Source of the DNA: Mycolicibacterium sp. GF69
Lineage (GTDB): Bacteria; Actinomycetota; Actinomycetes; Mycobacteriales; Mycobacteriaceae
Length of the DNA: 64,000 bases
Assembly: GCF_003284965.1 (NCBI RefSeq)
Contig: NZ_QMEW01000001.1
Location: 372,001 to 436,000, forward strand
Reading direction: 5' to 3'
Under the pieces are notes generated by a model, which had not been told where the DNA came from, did not search any database, and saw only the letters and a list, made by a program, of their open reading frames with translations. The translations under genes and the position numbers were made by a program. This document shows positions 43,746 to 51,890 of the stretch, piece by piece; within the stretch, counting starts at the first letter, position 1; each line of letters starts with the position of its first letter.

Positions 43746-45578
43746 ATGACGGGTAGTGCGGAAATTTCGTTCGTCGCGCAGGACGAGGGCGGTGGCACCG
43801 CCATCCACGAGGTCATCGGGCTGTCGGTCGCTGCATTGATCGTCAGCGTCGTGCTGCTGTGGATCGGCTGGATGCACCGCAGCCACAAGATCACCTGGCT
43901 GACGCGTCTGGGCGACTGGTCCGGGAGGCGCTTCAAGCGTCCGTCCTGGGTGGCCCTGCCCATCGCGATGTTCATCGCGTCGATCATCTGTGCGCTGTTC
44001 GGCTTCATCTGGGATGTCAGCCTGCACATCGGCAACGGACGCGACGACGGCGCGCTGGCCAACCCCGCGCACTATTTCATCCTCATCGGTCTGTTCGGAA
44101 TCTTCGTCGCCGGCTGCACCGCGATGGTCTTGCCGTTCGACCGGCCGGGTCCGGCCGCCGTGCGCATCACCGACAACTGGTACGCCCCAGTCGGCGGCAT
44201 CGTCATGGCCGGGTGCGGGCTCTACGCCCTGATGGGTTTCCCGCTCGACGACATCTGGCACCGCATCTTTGGGCAGGACGTCACGCTGTGGGGCCCCACC
44301 CACCTGATGATGATCGGCGGCGCCGGTTTCTCCACGCTGGCCGCGGCCTACCTGGAGCTCGAAGGCAAACGCGCGGCCGGACCCGACGCGCCGCGGGACG
44401 GTATCGCCCTGAAGTTCGTCCAGTACCTGGCGTTCGCCGGAGTGCTGATCGGCATGTCGGTCTACCAGATCGAGTTCGACTTCGGGGTGCCTCAGTTCCG
44501 GCAGGTGTTCGAGCCCATGTTGATCGCGGCCGCCGCCGCGCTGGCTCTGGTGGCCGCCCGCATCTTCCTCGGCCGCGGCGCCGCCATCATCGCCGCGCTG
44601 ATCGCCATCGGACTGCGCGGCATCGTCGCGTTCCTGGTCGCGCCGGTCCTCGGCGCCCCGGCCAACTGGTTCCCGCTGTACCTGGGTGCGGCTCTGGTGG
44701 TCGAACTGATCGCGCTGACCCCGCTGATCAAACGGCCGGTGGTGTTCGGGGCCGTAAGTGGTCTGGCCGTCGGCACGCTCGGGCTGTGGTTGGAGTCGTT
44801 GTGGATCAACGCGGTCTACCCCTACCCCTGGCCGACCAGCATCTGGCCGGAGGCGCTCGCGATGGCGGTTCCCGTCGCGATCTTCACCGGGGCCTGCGGA
44901 GCGATGATCGGCATGGTGCTCACCGGCCAGCGGTTGCCGCGACGTGCCATCAGCATCGGCCTGGTCGTGCTGGCGGTGCTGGCGATCGGCGGTGCAGCCG
45001 CGAACGGTCTGCGCTACCAGGTGCCCGAAAGTGCTTCCGCCACAATTCTGTTGACCGATGTGCCGAGCGGTGACGGGGAACGCTTGGCGACAGCGGATAT
45101 CCAGTTCACGCCCGCGAACCTGATCAGCGACGACCCCAACTGGGTCTCGGTGCTGGGCTGGCAGGGCGGCATCGACAACGAGCGCGGCATTTTCATCGAC
45201 CACCTCGAGCGGGTCGGGCCGGGCCACTTCGTCTCGACCGAACCGATGCCGGTCTCCGGCACGTGGAAGACGCTGCTGCGGGTGCACGACGGCAAAACGT
45301 TGACAGCGGTGCCGATCTACCTGGCCGGTGACCCGGGCATCGGCGCTGAAGAGGTACCCGCCGAGGCCTCGACGACGCGTCCGTTCGTCGCCGAGATCAC
45401 CATCCTGCAGCGCGAGCGCAGCCCGGACATTCCTCAGTCGCTGTGGCTCATCGGCTGCCTGGTGGTGCTCGTCTGCACCCTGGCGATGATCGCGGGCATC
45501 ACCTGGGGCGGCGGCAGGATCAACAGGAACGAGCCGCGCGGGACGGAAACCGAACTCCAACCCAGCGCACAGGCCTGA
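43746..45578 (+). CDS. polytopic membrane protein with C-terminal FixH/YtkA-like domain
   Basis: A 610-residue membrane protein with roughly ten to twelve hydrophobic segments over residues 20-420 (for example GLSVAALIVSVVLLWIGWM, PIAMFIASIICALFGFIWDV). It has conserved His/Asp-bearing turns such as DDIWHRIFGQDVTLWGPTHLMMIGG. Residues about 430-560 form an extracytoplasmic beta domain (VSGTWKTLLRVHDGKTLTAV) reminiscent of FixH/YtkA, and a last helix follows (LWLIGCLVVLVCTLAMIAGI). First gene of an overlapping four-gene operon. No named function known to me; a metal or redox role is inferred from the cupredoxin-like partner. Confidence 0.7.
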   Translation: MTGSAEISFVAQDEGGGTAIHEVIGLSVAALIVSVVLLWIGWMHRSHKITWLTRLGDWSGRRFKRPSWVALPIAMFIASIICALFGFIWDVSLHIGNGRDDGALANPAHYFILIGLFGIFVAGCTAMVLPFDRPGPAAVRITDNWYAPVGGIVMAGCGLYALMGFPLDDIWHRIFGQDVTLWGPTHLMMIGGAGFSTLAAAYLELEGKRAAGPDAPRDGIALKFVQYLAFAGVLIGMSVYQIEFDFGVPQFRQVFEPMLIAAAAALALVAARIFLGRGAAIIAALIAIGLRGIVAFLVAPVLGAPANWFPLYLGAALVVELIALTPLIKRPVVFGAVSGLAVGTLGLWLESLWINAVYPYPWPTSIWPEALAMAVPVAIFTGACGAMIGMVLTGQRLPRRAISIGLVVLAVLAIGGAAANGLRYQVPESASATILLTDVPSGDGERLATADIQFTPANLISDDPNWVSVLGWQGGIDNERGIFIDHLERVGPGHFVSTEPMPVSGTWKTLLRVHDGKTLTAVPIYLAGDPGIGAEEVPAEASTTRPFVAEITILQRERSPDIPQSLWLIGCLVVLVCTLAMIAGITWGGGRINRNEPRGTETELQPSAQA

Positions 45579-45736
45579 TGGGGGAACCCGACGTCGTCAT
45601 ACTGGCCGACCATCCGATCTGGCTGGCCGTGCCCGCCTTCGCCCCGGCGATCGTCGTCGCCGGGGTCGTGGTCTACATCGCTATGAAGAACCGACGCAAA
45701 CCCGACACCAACACCAACGACGAGGGGACACCGTGA
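45578..45736 (+). CDS. small single-pass membrane protein (52 residues)
   Basis: ATG 45578 overlaps the previous stop (TGATG) and its own stop overlaps the next start (GTGA). The product has one membrane helix (LAVPAFAPAIVVAGVVVYIA) followed by a basic KNRRKPDT and an acidic tail. The chained overlaps on both sides support it as a real, co-translated gene, probably a small subunit of the membrane assembly encoded here. Confidence 0.65.
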   Translation: MGEPDVVILADHPIWLAVPAFAPAIVVAGVVVYIAMKNRRKPDTNTNDEGTP

Positions 45737-46161
45737 CATCTACTGCTAGCCGACGTGCGCTGGGCATCGTGACCGCTGTGGCGCTGCTGACCACCGGCTG
45801 CGGCGGCTCGAAGGACACCGACTCCGAGCCGAGCACCCCCGCGCAGTCGACCGTGGGCGCGTCGGACATGCCGGAGCAGCAGCGCCCGACCGACCGCGTC
45901 ACCATCGACATCACGATCGAGGGCGGCGAGGTCACGCCGACGAACGCACAGGTGCAGGCCAAGGTGAACGAGCCGATCGTGTTGCGGGTCAACAGCGATG
46001 CGGCCGACGAGCTACACGTGCACGCGGTGCCGGACCACACGTTCGACGTTGCGCCCAAGCCCGGCCAACAGTTCCAGTTCACTGTCGAGGTGCCGGGCAA
46101 CGTCGAGATCGAGCTTCATGAGCTCAATCGCGTCGTCGCCACCGTTCAAGTCCAGCAGTGA
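45733..46161 (+). CDS. cupredoxin-like lipoprotein (EfeO-type domain)
   Basis: A 142-residue lipoprotein: signal peptide ending in LLTTGCGG (lipobox Cys24), a Ser/Thr/Pro linker, then a cupredoxin-like beta domain from about residue 55 (VTIDITIEGGEVTPTNAQVQ). Possible metal ligands are in DELHVHAVPDHTFDV and the late ELHELN. A typical type-1 copper Cys is absent, so electron transfer is not assured. It lies between the two polytopic proteins with overlapping genes, suggesting it works with them at the outer face of the membrane. Confidence 0.75.
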   Translation: MTSTASRRALGIVTAVALLTTGCGGSKDTDSEPSTPAQSTVGASDMPEQQRPTDRVTIDITIEGGEVTPTNAQVQAKVNEPIVLRVNSDAADELHVHAVPDHTFDVAPKPGQQFQFTVEVPGNVEIELHELNRVVATVQVQQ

Positions 46162-47489
46162 TGGCAGGGCCGTCGATCTCCGTACTTGCCCACGGCCTCG
46201 GCGGCTCCACCGATCTGCCGATCCCCTTCACCTACGCGCTGATCGGGGCGGCGTGGGCGTTGACTTTCACGTTCGCGGTGGTCGCGTTCGCCTGGAAGAA
46301 GCCGCGCTTCGATCCGGCCAATTCCGTACGCCCCCTGCCCCGTTGGGTGACGACGGTGATCGATGCACCCGCCACGCGCTGGGCCGTCGCGCTCGCCGCA
46401 CTGGGCTTCGCGGTGTGGGTAGGCGTTGCGGGCGTGTTCGGCCCGCAGGATCCGAGAAACCCCCTGCCCGGTGTGTTCTACGTGCTGATGTGGGTGGGCC
46501 TGGTCGCGGTGTCGCTGATAGTCGGGCCGGTATGGCGGGCCATATCCCCGGTTCGCACGATTTTGCGCCTGCTCGGCGGACGCTCACTCGGACTGAGTTA
46601 CCCGTCATGGCTGGGCTACTGGCCGGCCGTCCTCGGCCTGTTCGCGTTCGTCTGGCTGGAACTGGCCAGCCCAAACCCGGGTTCACTTGACGCCATTCGC
46701 ATCTGGCTGCTGGTCTACCTCGTCGTGACGCTGGCCGGTGCACTGTGCTGCGGTGAGCGCTGGTGCGCCAGGGCTGACCCGTTCGAGGTGTACAGCGTGG
46801 TGGCGTCGCGGCTGTCACCGTTTCGCCGGGATCCCGACAGCGGCCGCATCGCCATCGGCAATCCGTTCGACCATCTCCCGTCGCTGCGGGTGCGGCCCGG
46901 CGTCGTCGCCGTCATGGCCGTGCTGCTGGGATCGACGGCCTTCGACAGCTTTTCGGCGATGCCGGCCTGGCGGAACTTCGTCGACGACAACTCCTCGTCG
47001 ACCCTGACGGCAACGCTGATCAAGACCGCGGGCTTGTTCACGTTCGCGGCGGTCGTCGCCGGCACGTTCTGGCTCGCGTCGGTGGCCACCGGCGGTGTCG
47101 ACCGCGATCGGCGGCGCCAATTGCCCGGTCTGATGGCGCATTCGCTGATCCCCATCGTCATCGGCTACGTGTTCGCCCACTACCTGACGTACCTGATCGA
47201 GCGTGGCCAGCAGACGATCATCCTGCTGGCCGATCCGCTTGCGCGGGGCTGGAACCTGCTCTGGCTGGGCGACGCCGAGGTCAGCTACTTCCTGTCACTG
47301 CACCCCGCGGTGCTCGCGACCCTCAAGGTCGGCTTCGTGCTAGCCGGCCACGTCGCCGGTGTGGTCGCAGCGCACGACCGCGCGCTGCGCGTGCTGCCGT
47401 CGGGACATCAACTCACCGGCCAGCTCGCGATGATGCTAGTCATGGTCGGCTACACGTTCACCGGGCTGTACCTGCTGTTCGGCGGGTAG
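46158..47489 (+). CDS. polytopic membrane protein (FedB-like annotation group)
   Basis: A 443-residue membrane protein with about ten hydrophobic segments, starting SVLAHGLGGSTDLPIPFTYA and containing CCGERWCARADPFEVYSVVA, a Cys-rich turn, and YVFAHYLTYLIERGQQTIIL. Such proteins are often labelled fenitrothion hydrolase (FedB) in databases; I recall this label rather than derive it, and a hydrolase site is not evident. The GTG at 46158 (or ATG 46161) overlaps the lipoprotein stop. Histidines inside predicted helices could bind metal or haem. Confidence 0.68.
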   Translation: MMAGPSISVLAHGLGGSTDLPIPFTYALIGAAWALTFTFAVVAFAWKKPRFDPANSVRPLPRWVTTVIDAPATRWAVALAALGFAVWVGVAGVFGPQDPRNPLPGVFYVLMWVGLVAVSLIVGPVWRAISPVRTILRLLGGRSLGLSYPSWLGYWPAVLGLFAFVWLELASPNPGSLDAIRIWLLVYLVVTLAGALCCGERWCARADPFEVYSVVASRLSPFRRDPDSGRIAIGNPFDHLPSLRVRPGVVAVMAVLLGSTAFDSFSAMPAWRNFVDDNSSSTLTATLIKTAGLFTFAAVVAGTFWLASVATGGVDRDRRRQLPGLMAHSLIPIVIGYVFAHYLTYLIERGQQTIILLADPLARGWNLLWLGDAEVSYFLSLHPAVLATLKVGFVLAGHVAGVVAAHDRALRVLPSGHQLTGQLAMMLVMVGYTFTGLYLLFGG

Positions 47490-47526
47490 CGTCGCAGGGC
47501 GGGGACGTGAGGAGCAGAATAGACAG

Positions 47527-48078
47527 ATGAAGGCGCTCATCATCGTCGACGTCCAGAACGACTTCTGCGAAGGCGGCTCGCTGGCGGTCGACGGTGGCAC
47601 CGACGTGGCGCGCCGCATCAGCGAGTTGCTCGCCGGGCCGACCGATTATGCACATATCGTGGCCACCAAGGATTTTCACATCGATCCTGGAGATCATTTC
47701 TCCGACAGCCCCGATTTCGTGACGTCCTGGCCGCGGCACTGCGTGGTCGGCACCGTCGGCGCCGACTTCCACCCGCAGTTCCGGCCCGACGCGGTCGAGG
47801 CAGTTTTCACCAAGGGCGAGTACACGGCCGCCTACAGCGGTTTCGAAGGCACCGACGAGGACGGTACGTCGCTGGCCGACTGGTTGCGTCAACGCGGCGT
47901 CGACGAAGTCGACGTGGTCGGTATCGCAACCGATTACTGCGTGAGGGCGACGGCGGCCGACGCCGCCGCGAACGGATTCACCACGCGCGTGCTGCTGCGC
48001 CTCACCGCCGGCGTCGCCGCCGAATCGACCGCGAAAGCCGTCCAAGACCTGCGCGGGATCGGGGTCGAGATCTCTTAG
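47527..48078 (+). CDS. pncA: nicotinamidase/pyrazinamidase
   Basis: A 183-residue nicotinamidase converting nicotinamide to nicotinate for NAD salvage; the same enzyme activates pyrazinamide. The catalytic triad is at Asp8, Lys96 and Cys138 and the metal site at Asp49, His51, His57 and His71, all at the numbers of M. tuberculosis PncA. His57, which is Asp in pyrazinamide-resistant M. bovis, is intact. It begins 37 bases after the membrane operon and its stop overlaps the convergent enoyl-CoA hydratase stop by 4 bases. Confidence 0.95.
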   Translation: MKALIIVDVQNDFCEGGSLAVDGGTDVARRISELLAGPTDYAHIVATKDFHIDPGDHFSDSPDFVTSWPRHCVVGTVGADFHPQFRPDAVEAVFTKGEYTAAYSGFEGTDEDGTSLADWLRQRGVDEVDVVGIATDYCVRATAADAAANGFTTRVLLRLTAGVAAESTAKAVQDLRGIGVEIS

Positions 48079-48890
48079 GCCGTGGGGTCGACCGGGTTAC
48101 CCGTCCAAGACGGCGGCCGGCGCTGCATGAACGCGCGGACACCCTCCTTGGCGTCATCGTGCCCCATCAACCGAAGGTGAATCTCGGTCTCACGCTGGCC
48201 AACCGCGGCACGGTCGAGATCGAACGAGTCCCACAGCAGTCGCTTGCTGGCCGCCACCGACATCGGCGCGGTGTTCACTGCGATGTCGCGGGCGAACTCC
48301 AGCGCGGCGGGCAGTACCTCGTCGGCGGGCAGTACGCGGCTACCGAGGCCGAGTGCGACCGCCCGAGCACCGTCGAAAGTGGCGCCGCTGAGCAGGATTT
48401 CGGCCGCGTTCGCGATACCCACCAATCGCGGTAGCACCCAATGCGAGTAGGCGTCGCCGACGACTCCGCGCCGCACCTGCACGACGCCGTAGGACGCGTC
48501 CGCGGCAAAGAACCGAATGTCGCACTGCAGCGCCAACGTCAGCCCCAGCCCGATCGCATGACCGTTCACCGCGGCGATCACCGGCTTGGGCAATGTCCAC
48601 GCGGGCACGTCGACACCCGCGGCGCGAAACTCCGCCCCGGGCCCGCTGAAAGTGTCCTCACCGGATTCCAGGTCGGCGCCCGCGCAGAAGGCCGGCGGGG
48701 TCCCGGTCAACACGATCACCCGTACGCGATCGTCGCGGCCGAAGACCCGATAGGCGTGGGCCAATTCCTCGCGCATACCGTCGCCCACGGCGTTGCGTTG
48801 CCGTGGCCGGTTGAGCGTGATCGTGGCAACCCTGTCCGTGACGCGGGTCAACAACGTCCGATAACCGGGCGACTCGGGGTGGTCAGGCAC
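48075..48890 (-). CDS. enoyl-CoA hydratase/isomerase family protein
   Basis: A 271-residue crotonase. VATITLNRPRQRNAVGDGMR, PAFCAGADLESGED (first oxyanion loop) and NGHAIGLGLTLALQCDIRFF (second oxyanion loop) are clear. In the usual Glu region it reads SYGVVQVRRGVVGDAYSHWV, with Gln/Arg instead of the PEV/Glu pattern, so hydratase activity is doubtful and another crotonase reaction is possible. AGGAG 6 bases before the GTG start at 48890 supports that start. Confidence 0.82.
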   Translation of the reverse strand: MPDHPESPGYRTLLTRVTDRVATITLNRPRQRNAVGDGMREELAHAYRVFGRDDRVRVIVLTGTPPAFCAGADLESGEDTFSGPGAEFRAAGVDVPAWTLPKPVIAAVNGHAIGLGLTLALQCDIRFFAADASYGVVQVRRGVVGDAYSHWVLPRLVGIANAAEILLSGATFDGARAVALGLGSRVLPADEVLPAALEFARDIAVNTAPMSVAASKRLLWDSFDLDRAAVGQRETEIHLRLMGHDDAKEGVRAFMQRRPPSWTGNPVDPTA

Positions 48891-48999
48891 GCGTTTCTCC
48901 TGGCTGGTGTGATTTCGTGCGGAGTTGGTTGTGATGCTGCCGCATGGGGCACACCCGTATCGTCTCGTTGTCCGTGTGTGTCGTCGTCTGGAGTGAGAA

Positions 49000-51144
49000 T
49001 TGACCCAAGCCCGCACCCCCCAAGCCGCGTCCCTGCAGGTTTGGCCGGGTAAGGCCTACCCGCTCGGAGCGACCTACGACGGGACGGGCACCAACTTCGC
49101 GGTGTTCAGTGAGGCCGCCGAGAAGGTCGAGCTGTGCCTGTTCGACGCAGATGGCACCGAGACCCGGATAACGCTGCCCGAGAACGATGCGTTCGTGTGG
49201 CATGGCTTCATCCCGAACATCGAGCCGGGCCAGCGGTACGGGTACCGGGTGCACGGCTCCTACGATCCGCCCTCGGGTCAGCGCTGCAACCCGAACAAGC
49301 TGCTACTCGACCCGTACTCGAAGGCGATCGACGGCAACTTCGACTGGAACCAGTCGCTGTTCGGTTACAACTTCGGCGATCCCGACAGTCGCAACGACGA
49401 CGACTCCGCGGCGAGCATGCCTAAGTCGGTGGTCATCAACCCGTACTTCGACTGGGGCAACGACCGGCCGCCGGACTACGAGTACGCCGACTCGGTCATC
49501 TACGAGGCGCACGTGAAGGGCCTCACGCAGACGCATCCCGACATTCCCGACAACATCCGCGGCACGTACTCCGCCGTGGCGCACCCGGTGATCATCGAGC
49601 ACCTCCAGTCGCTGGGTGTGACGGCCATCGAGCTGCTGCCGGTGCACCATTTCGCCAACGACTCGACGCTGATCGACAAGGGCTTGTCCAACTACTGGGG
49701 CTACAACACGATCGGCTTCCTCGCGCCCGACTCCAAATACAGCTCGAGCCCGAACCCGGGCGGGCAGGTGCCGGAGTTCAAGGCGATGGTCCGCGCACTG
49801 CACGAGGCCGGTATCGAGGTCATCCTCGACGTCGTTTACAACCACACCGCCGAGGGCAACCACCTGGGCCCGACGCTGTCCATGCGGGGCATCGACAATG
49901 CCGCCTACTACCGGCTCGTCGACGACGACAAGCGGTACTACATGGACTACACCGGCACCGGCAACAGCCTCAATGTGGGTCACCCGCACTCGCTGCAGCT
50001 CATCATGGATTCGCTGCGGTACTGGGTGACCGAGATGCACGTCGACGGGTTCCGGTTCGACCTGGCTTCGACGCTGGCCCGCGAGTTCTACGACGTGGAC
50101 CGGCTGTCGACGTTCTTCGAACTCGTACAACAGGATCCGACGGTCAGCCAGGTCAAGCTGATCGCCGAACCGTGGGATGTCGGACCCGGCGGTTACCAGG
50201 TCGGCAACTTCCCGCCGCAGTGGACGGAGTGGAACGGCAAGTACCGCGACACGGTCCGCGACTACTGGCGCGGCGAGCCTGCGACGCTCGACGAATTCGC
50301 CTACCGCCTGACGGGTTCGGCCGATCTCTACGAGCAGACCGGTCGACGGCCCGTCGCGTCGATCAACTTCGTCATCGCCCACGACGGCTTCACGCTGCGC
50401 GACCTGGTCTCCTACAACGAGAAGCACAACCAGGCCAACGGCGAGGACAACAACGACGGCGAAAGCCACAACCGCTCGTGGAACTGCGGCGCGGAGGGTC
50501 CGACGGACGATCCGGAGATCAACGCACTGCGGTCACGTCAACAGCGTAATTTCCTTGCGACACTTCTGCTTTCGCAAGGTGTCCCGATGATTGCGCACGG
50601 TGACGAACTCGGGCGCACCCAGCAAGGCAACAACAACGTCTACTGTCAGGACAACGAGCTGTCGTGGATCGACTGGGACAATCCCGACACCGATCTGATG
50701 GAGTTCACCCGCACGGTGTCGGCGCTGCGGGCCGCACACCCGGTGTTCCGTCGGCGCCGATTCTTCTCCGGACGTCCGGTGCGCAGGCGCGGCGGTGACG
50801 GGTTGCCCGACATCGCCTGGTTCGCACCCGACGGCTCAGAGATGAGCGACGAGGACTGGGAAACGGGCTACGCCAAGTCAATTGCGGTGTATCTCAACGG
50901 CAACGGCATCCCCGACCTGGATGTGCGCGGGCAGCGGATCACCGACGACTCGTTCGTGCTGTGCTTCAACGCCCACTACGAGCCGATCGACTTCACGATG
51001 CCCGAGCAGAAGTTCGGCGACTCCTGGGTCGCGGTGATCGACACCGCAGCCGACGGTGAGGACGACGCCACACCGGTGGCCGCCGCGCAGAAGGTGACCG
51101 TGCCCGCGCGTGCCGTCGTGGTGCTGCAGGCCGCGACCGATTAG
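49000..51144 (+). CDS. glgX: glycogen debranching enzyme GlgX
   Basis: A 714-residue GH13 debranching enzyme hydrolysing alpha-1,6 branches in glycogen. It has an N-terminal CBM48 domain (YPLGATYDGTGTNFAVFSEA), then the barrel: DVVYNHTAEGNHLG, the nucleophile in VDGFRFDLAST, the acid in LIAEPWDVGPGGYQVGNFPP, and FVIAHDGFTLRDLVSYNEKH. The length fits the family. TTG 49000 follows GGAGTGAGAA. It faces the mak-treS operon, with which it shares the alpha-glucan/trehalose pathway. Confidence 0.94.
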   Translation: MTQARTPQAASLQVWPGKAYPLGATYDGTGTNFAVFSEAAEKVELCLFDADGTETRITLPENDAFVWHGFIPNIEPGQRYGYRVHGSYDPPSGQRCNPNKLLLDPYSKAIDGNFDWNQSLFGYNFGDPDSRNDDDSAASMPKSVVINPYFDWGNDRPPDYEYADSVIYEAHVKGLTQTHPDIPDNIRGTYSAVAHPVIIEHLQSLGVTAIELLPVHHFANDSTLIDKGLSNYWGYNTIGFLAPDSKYSSSPNPGGQVPEFKAMVRALHEAGIEVILDVVYNHTAEGNHLGPTLSMRGIDNAAYYRLVDDDKRYYMDYTGTGNSLNVGHPHSLQLIMDSLRYWVTEMHVDGFRFDLASTLAREFYDVDRLSTFFELVQQDPTVSQVKLIAEPWDVGPGGYQVGNFPPQWTEWNGKYRDTVRDYWRGEPATLDEFAYRLTGSADLYEQTGRRPVASINFVIAHDGFTLRDLVSYNEKHNQANGEDNNDGESHNRSWNCGAEGPTDDPEINALRSRQQRNFLATLLLSQGVPMIAHGDELGRTQQGNNNVYCQDNELSWIDWDNPDTDLMEFTRTVSALRAAHPVFRRRRFFSGRPVRRRGGDGLPDIAWFAPDGSEMSDEDWETGYAKSIAVYLNGNGIPDLDVRGQRITDDSFVLCFNAHYEPIDFTMPEQKFGDSWVAVIDTAADGEDDATPVAAAQKVTVPARAVVVLQAATD

Positions 51145-51147
51145 CCG

Positions 51148-51546
51148 TCACTCCACCACCGGAAAGAACGAGTCGCCGTCCTCGGGGGTGCCGTCGACCT
51201 GACCCTCGCTCCTGCCGTGCTGGTCGGGGTCGACGCGGTCCACCTGATCGTCGGCTCGCAGCTCGGTGTCGCCGCTGGGATCGCTCATAGGGGTGTTCAG
51301 TTCGGGCTGCTCGGGTTCTTCGGCGGCGAGCTTCTCATCGAGGCTCTCGTCGACCTCGCCGTCGGCATTGATCTTGTCGGCTTCCCGCCACCCTTCTGGC
51401 GGATCGACGGTCTCGTCGCCGTCGTCGTTGCGCACGTCGTCGGAGTCCAACGCCTCCGTCGGGCGCAATGTGTCACCGACGCCGCCGCCGTCGTTGGGTG
51501 AATAGCCTGGGTCCGGATCTGTGGTCACAGTAGTGCGAATGCCCAC
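51148..51546 (-). CDS. acidic DUF5709-like protein
   Basis: A 132-residue, highly acidic, apparently disordered protein. PGYSPNDGGGVGDTLRPTEA and VDESLDEKLAAEEPEQPELN resemble the GYSP and LDQRLAxEEPD motifs of the actinobacterial DUF5709 family, whose role is unknown. GTG 51546 or GTG 51528 (VTTDPDPGYSP) could start it. Its stop is 3 bases from that of convergent glgX. Confidence 0.6.
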   Translation of the reverse strand: MGIRTTVTTDPDPGYSPNDGGGVGDTLRPTEALDSDDVRNDDGDETVDPPEGWREADKINADGEVDESLDEKLAAEEPEQPELNTPMSDPSGDTELRADDQVDRVDPDQHGRSEGQVDGTPEDGDSFFPVVE

Positions 51547-51700
51547 CTGTTCCGTCGCTAAACGCCCACCTGCCAGCCGCTGATCTTCCGATTACCGGGC
51601 TGGCGACGCCACATCGATTCGCCAACATCCCGTCACGGCTGAAATAACCTGTGCGACACCGCTCTTGACGGTCGAATACCTGCCCGGGGTGGGCCTTCTG
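51547..51700. other. intergenic region upstream of the structured RNA candidate
   Basis: About 150 bases between the DUF5709-like gene start and the putative RNA promoter. TTGACG at 51665-51670 is too far from the -10 to serve as its -35. I see no gene here. Confidence 0.4.
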
Positions 51701-51709
51701 TGCTACGGT
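51701..51709 (+). promoter_or_regulatory. extended -10 promoter before the structured RNA candidate
   Basis: TGCTACGGT is a TGn-TANNNT extended -10. Seven to eight bases downstream the folded segment begins (51717). No start codon or ribosome site follows at the expected place, so the product may be an untranslated RNA. Confidence 0.4.
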
Positions 51710-51716
51710 CTGGGCC

Positions 51717-51820
51717 ATAGCAACCGTGGCCGTCGCGGATGGCAGTCAGAGTTGTCACCGGCCCGGCGGGCCGAGTAGGAGCCGATGAGCGGCGGCTCCT
51801 ACCGGCGGCCACGGTTGCCC
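51717..51820 (+). ncRNA. candidate structured RNA, multi-branched
   Basis: The segment folds into a closed multi-branch structure. A 13-bp perfect outer stem (GCAACCGTGGCCG 51720-51732 / CGGCCACGGTTGC 51806-51818) encloses a 6-bp hairpin (CGGCCC-GGC-GGGCCG-type, 51759-51773) and a 10-bp perfect hairpin (GTAGGAGCCG / CGGCTCCTAC, 51775-51802, loop ATGAGCGG). A weaker GGCAG/TTGTC helix lies at 51741-51756. An extended -10 lies immediately upstream. I do not recognise a known RNA family. A DNA-level palindromic repeat is the main alternative; the strand is inferred only from the promoter. Confidence 0.45.
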
Positions 51821-51866
51821 CCAAAGATTGCCACCCCCACAACCGCGACCGTCGGTGAACGTTTGG

Positions 51867-51882
51867 TCCGTGACGTCACGGA
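51867..51882. terminator. 16-base palindrome before the mak stop
   Basis: TCCGTGACGTCACGGA is a perfect palindrome 8 bases from the convergent end of mak (51891). It could act as a terminator for mak or for the RNA candidate; no U-tract is present. Confidence 0.35.
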
Positions 51883-51890
51883 ATCCCGGC

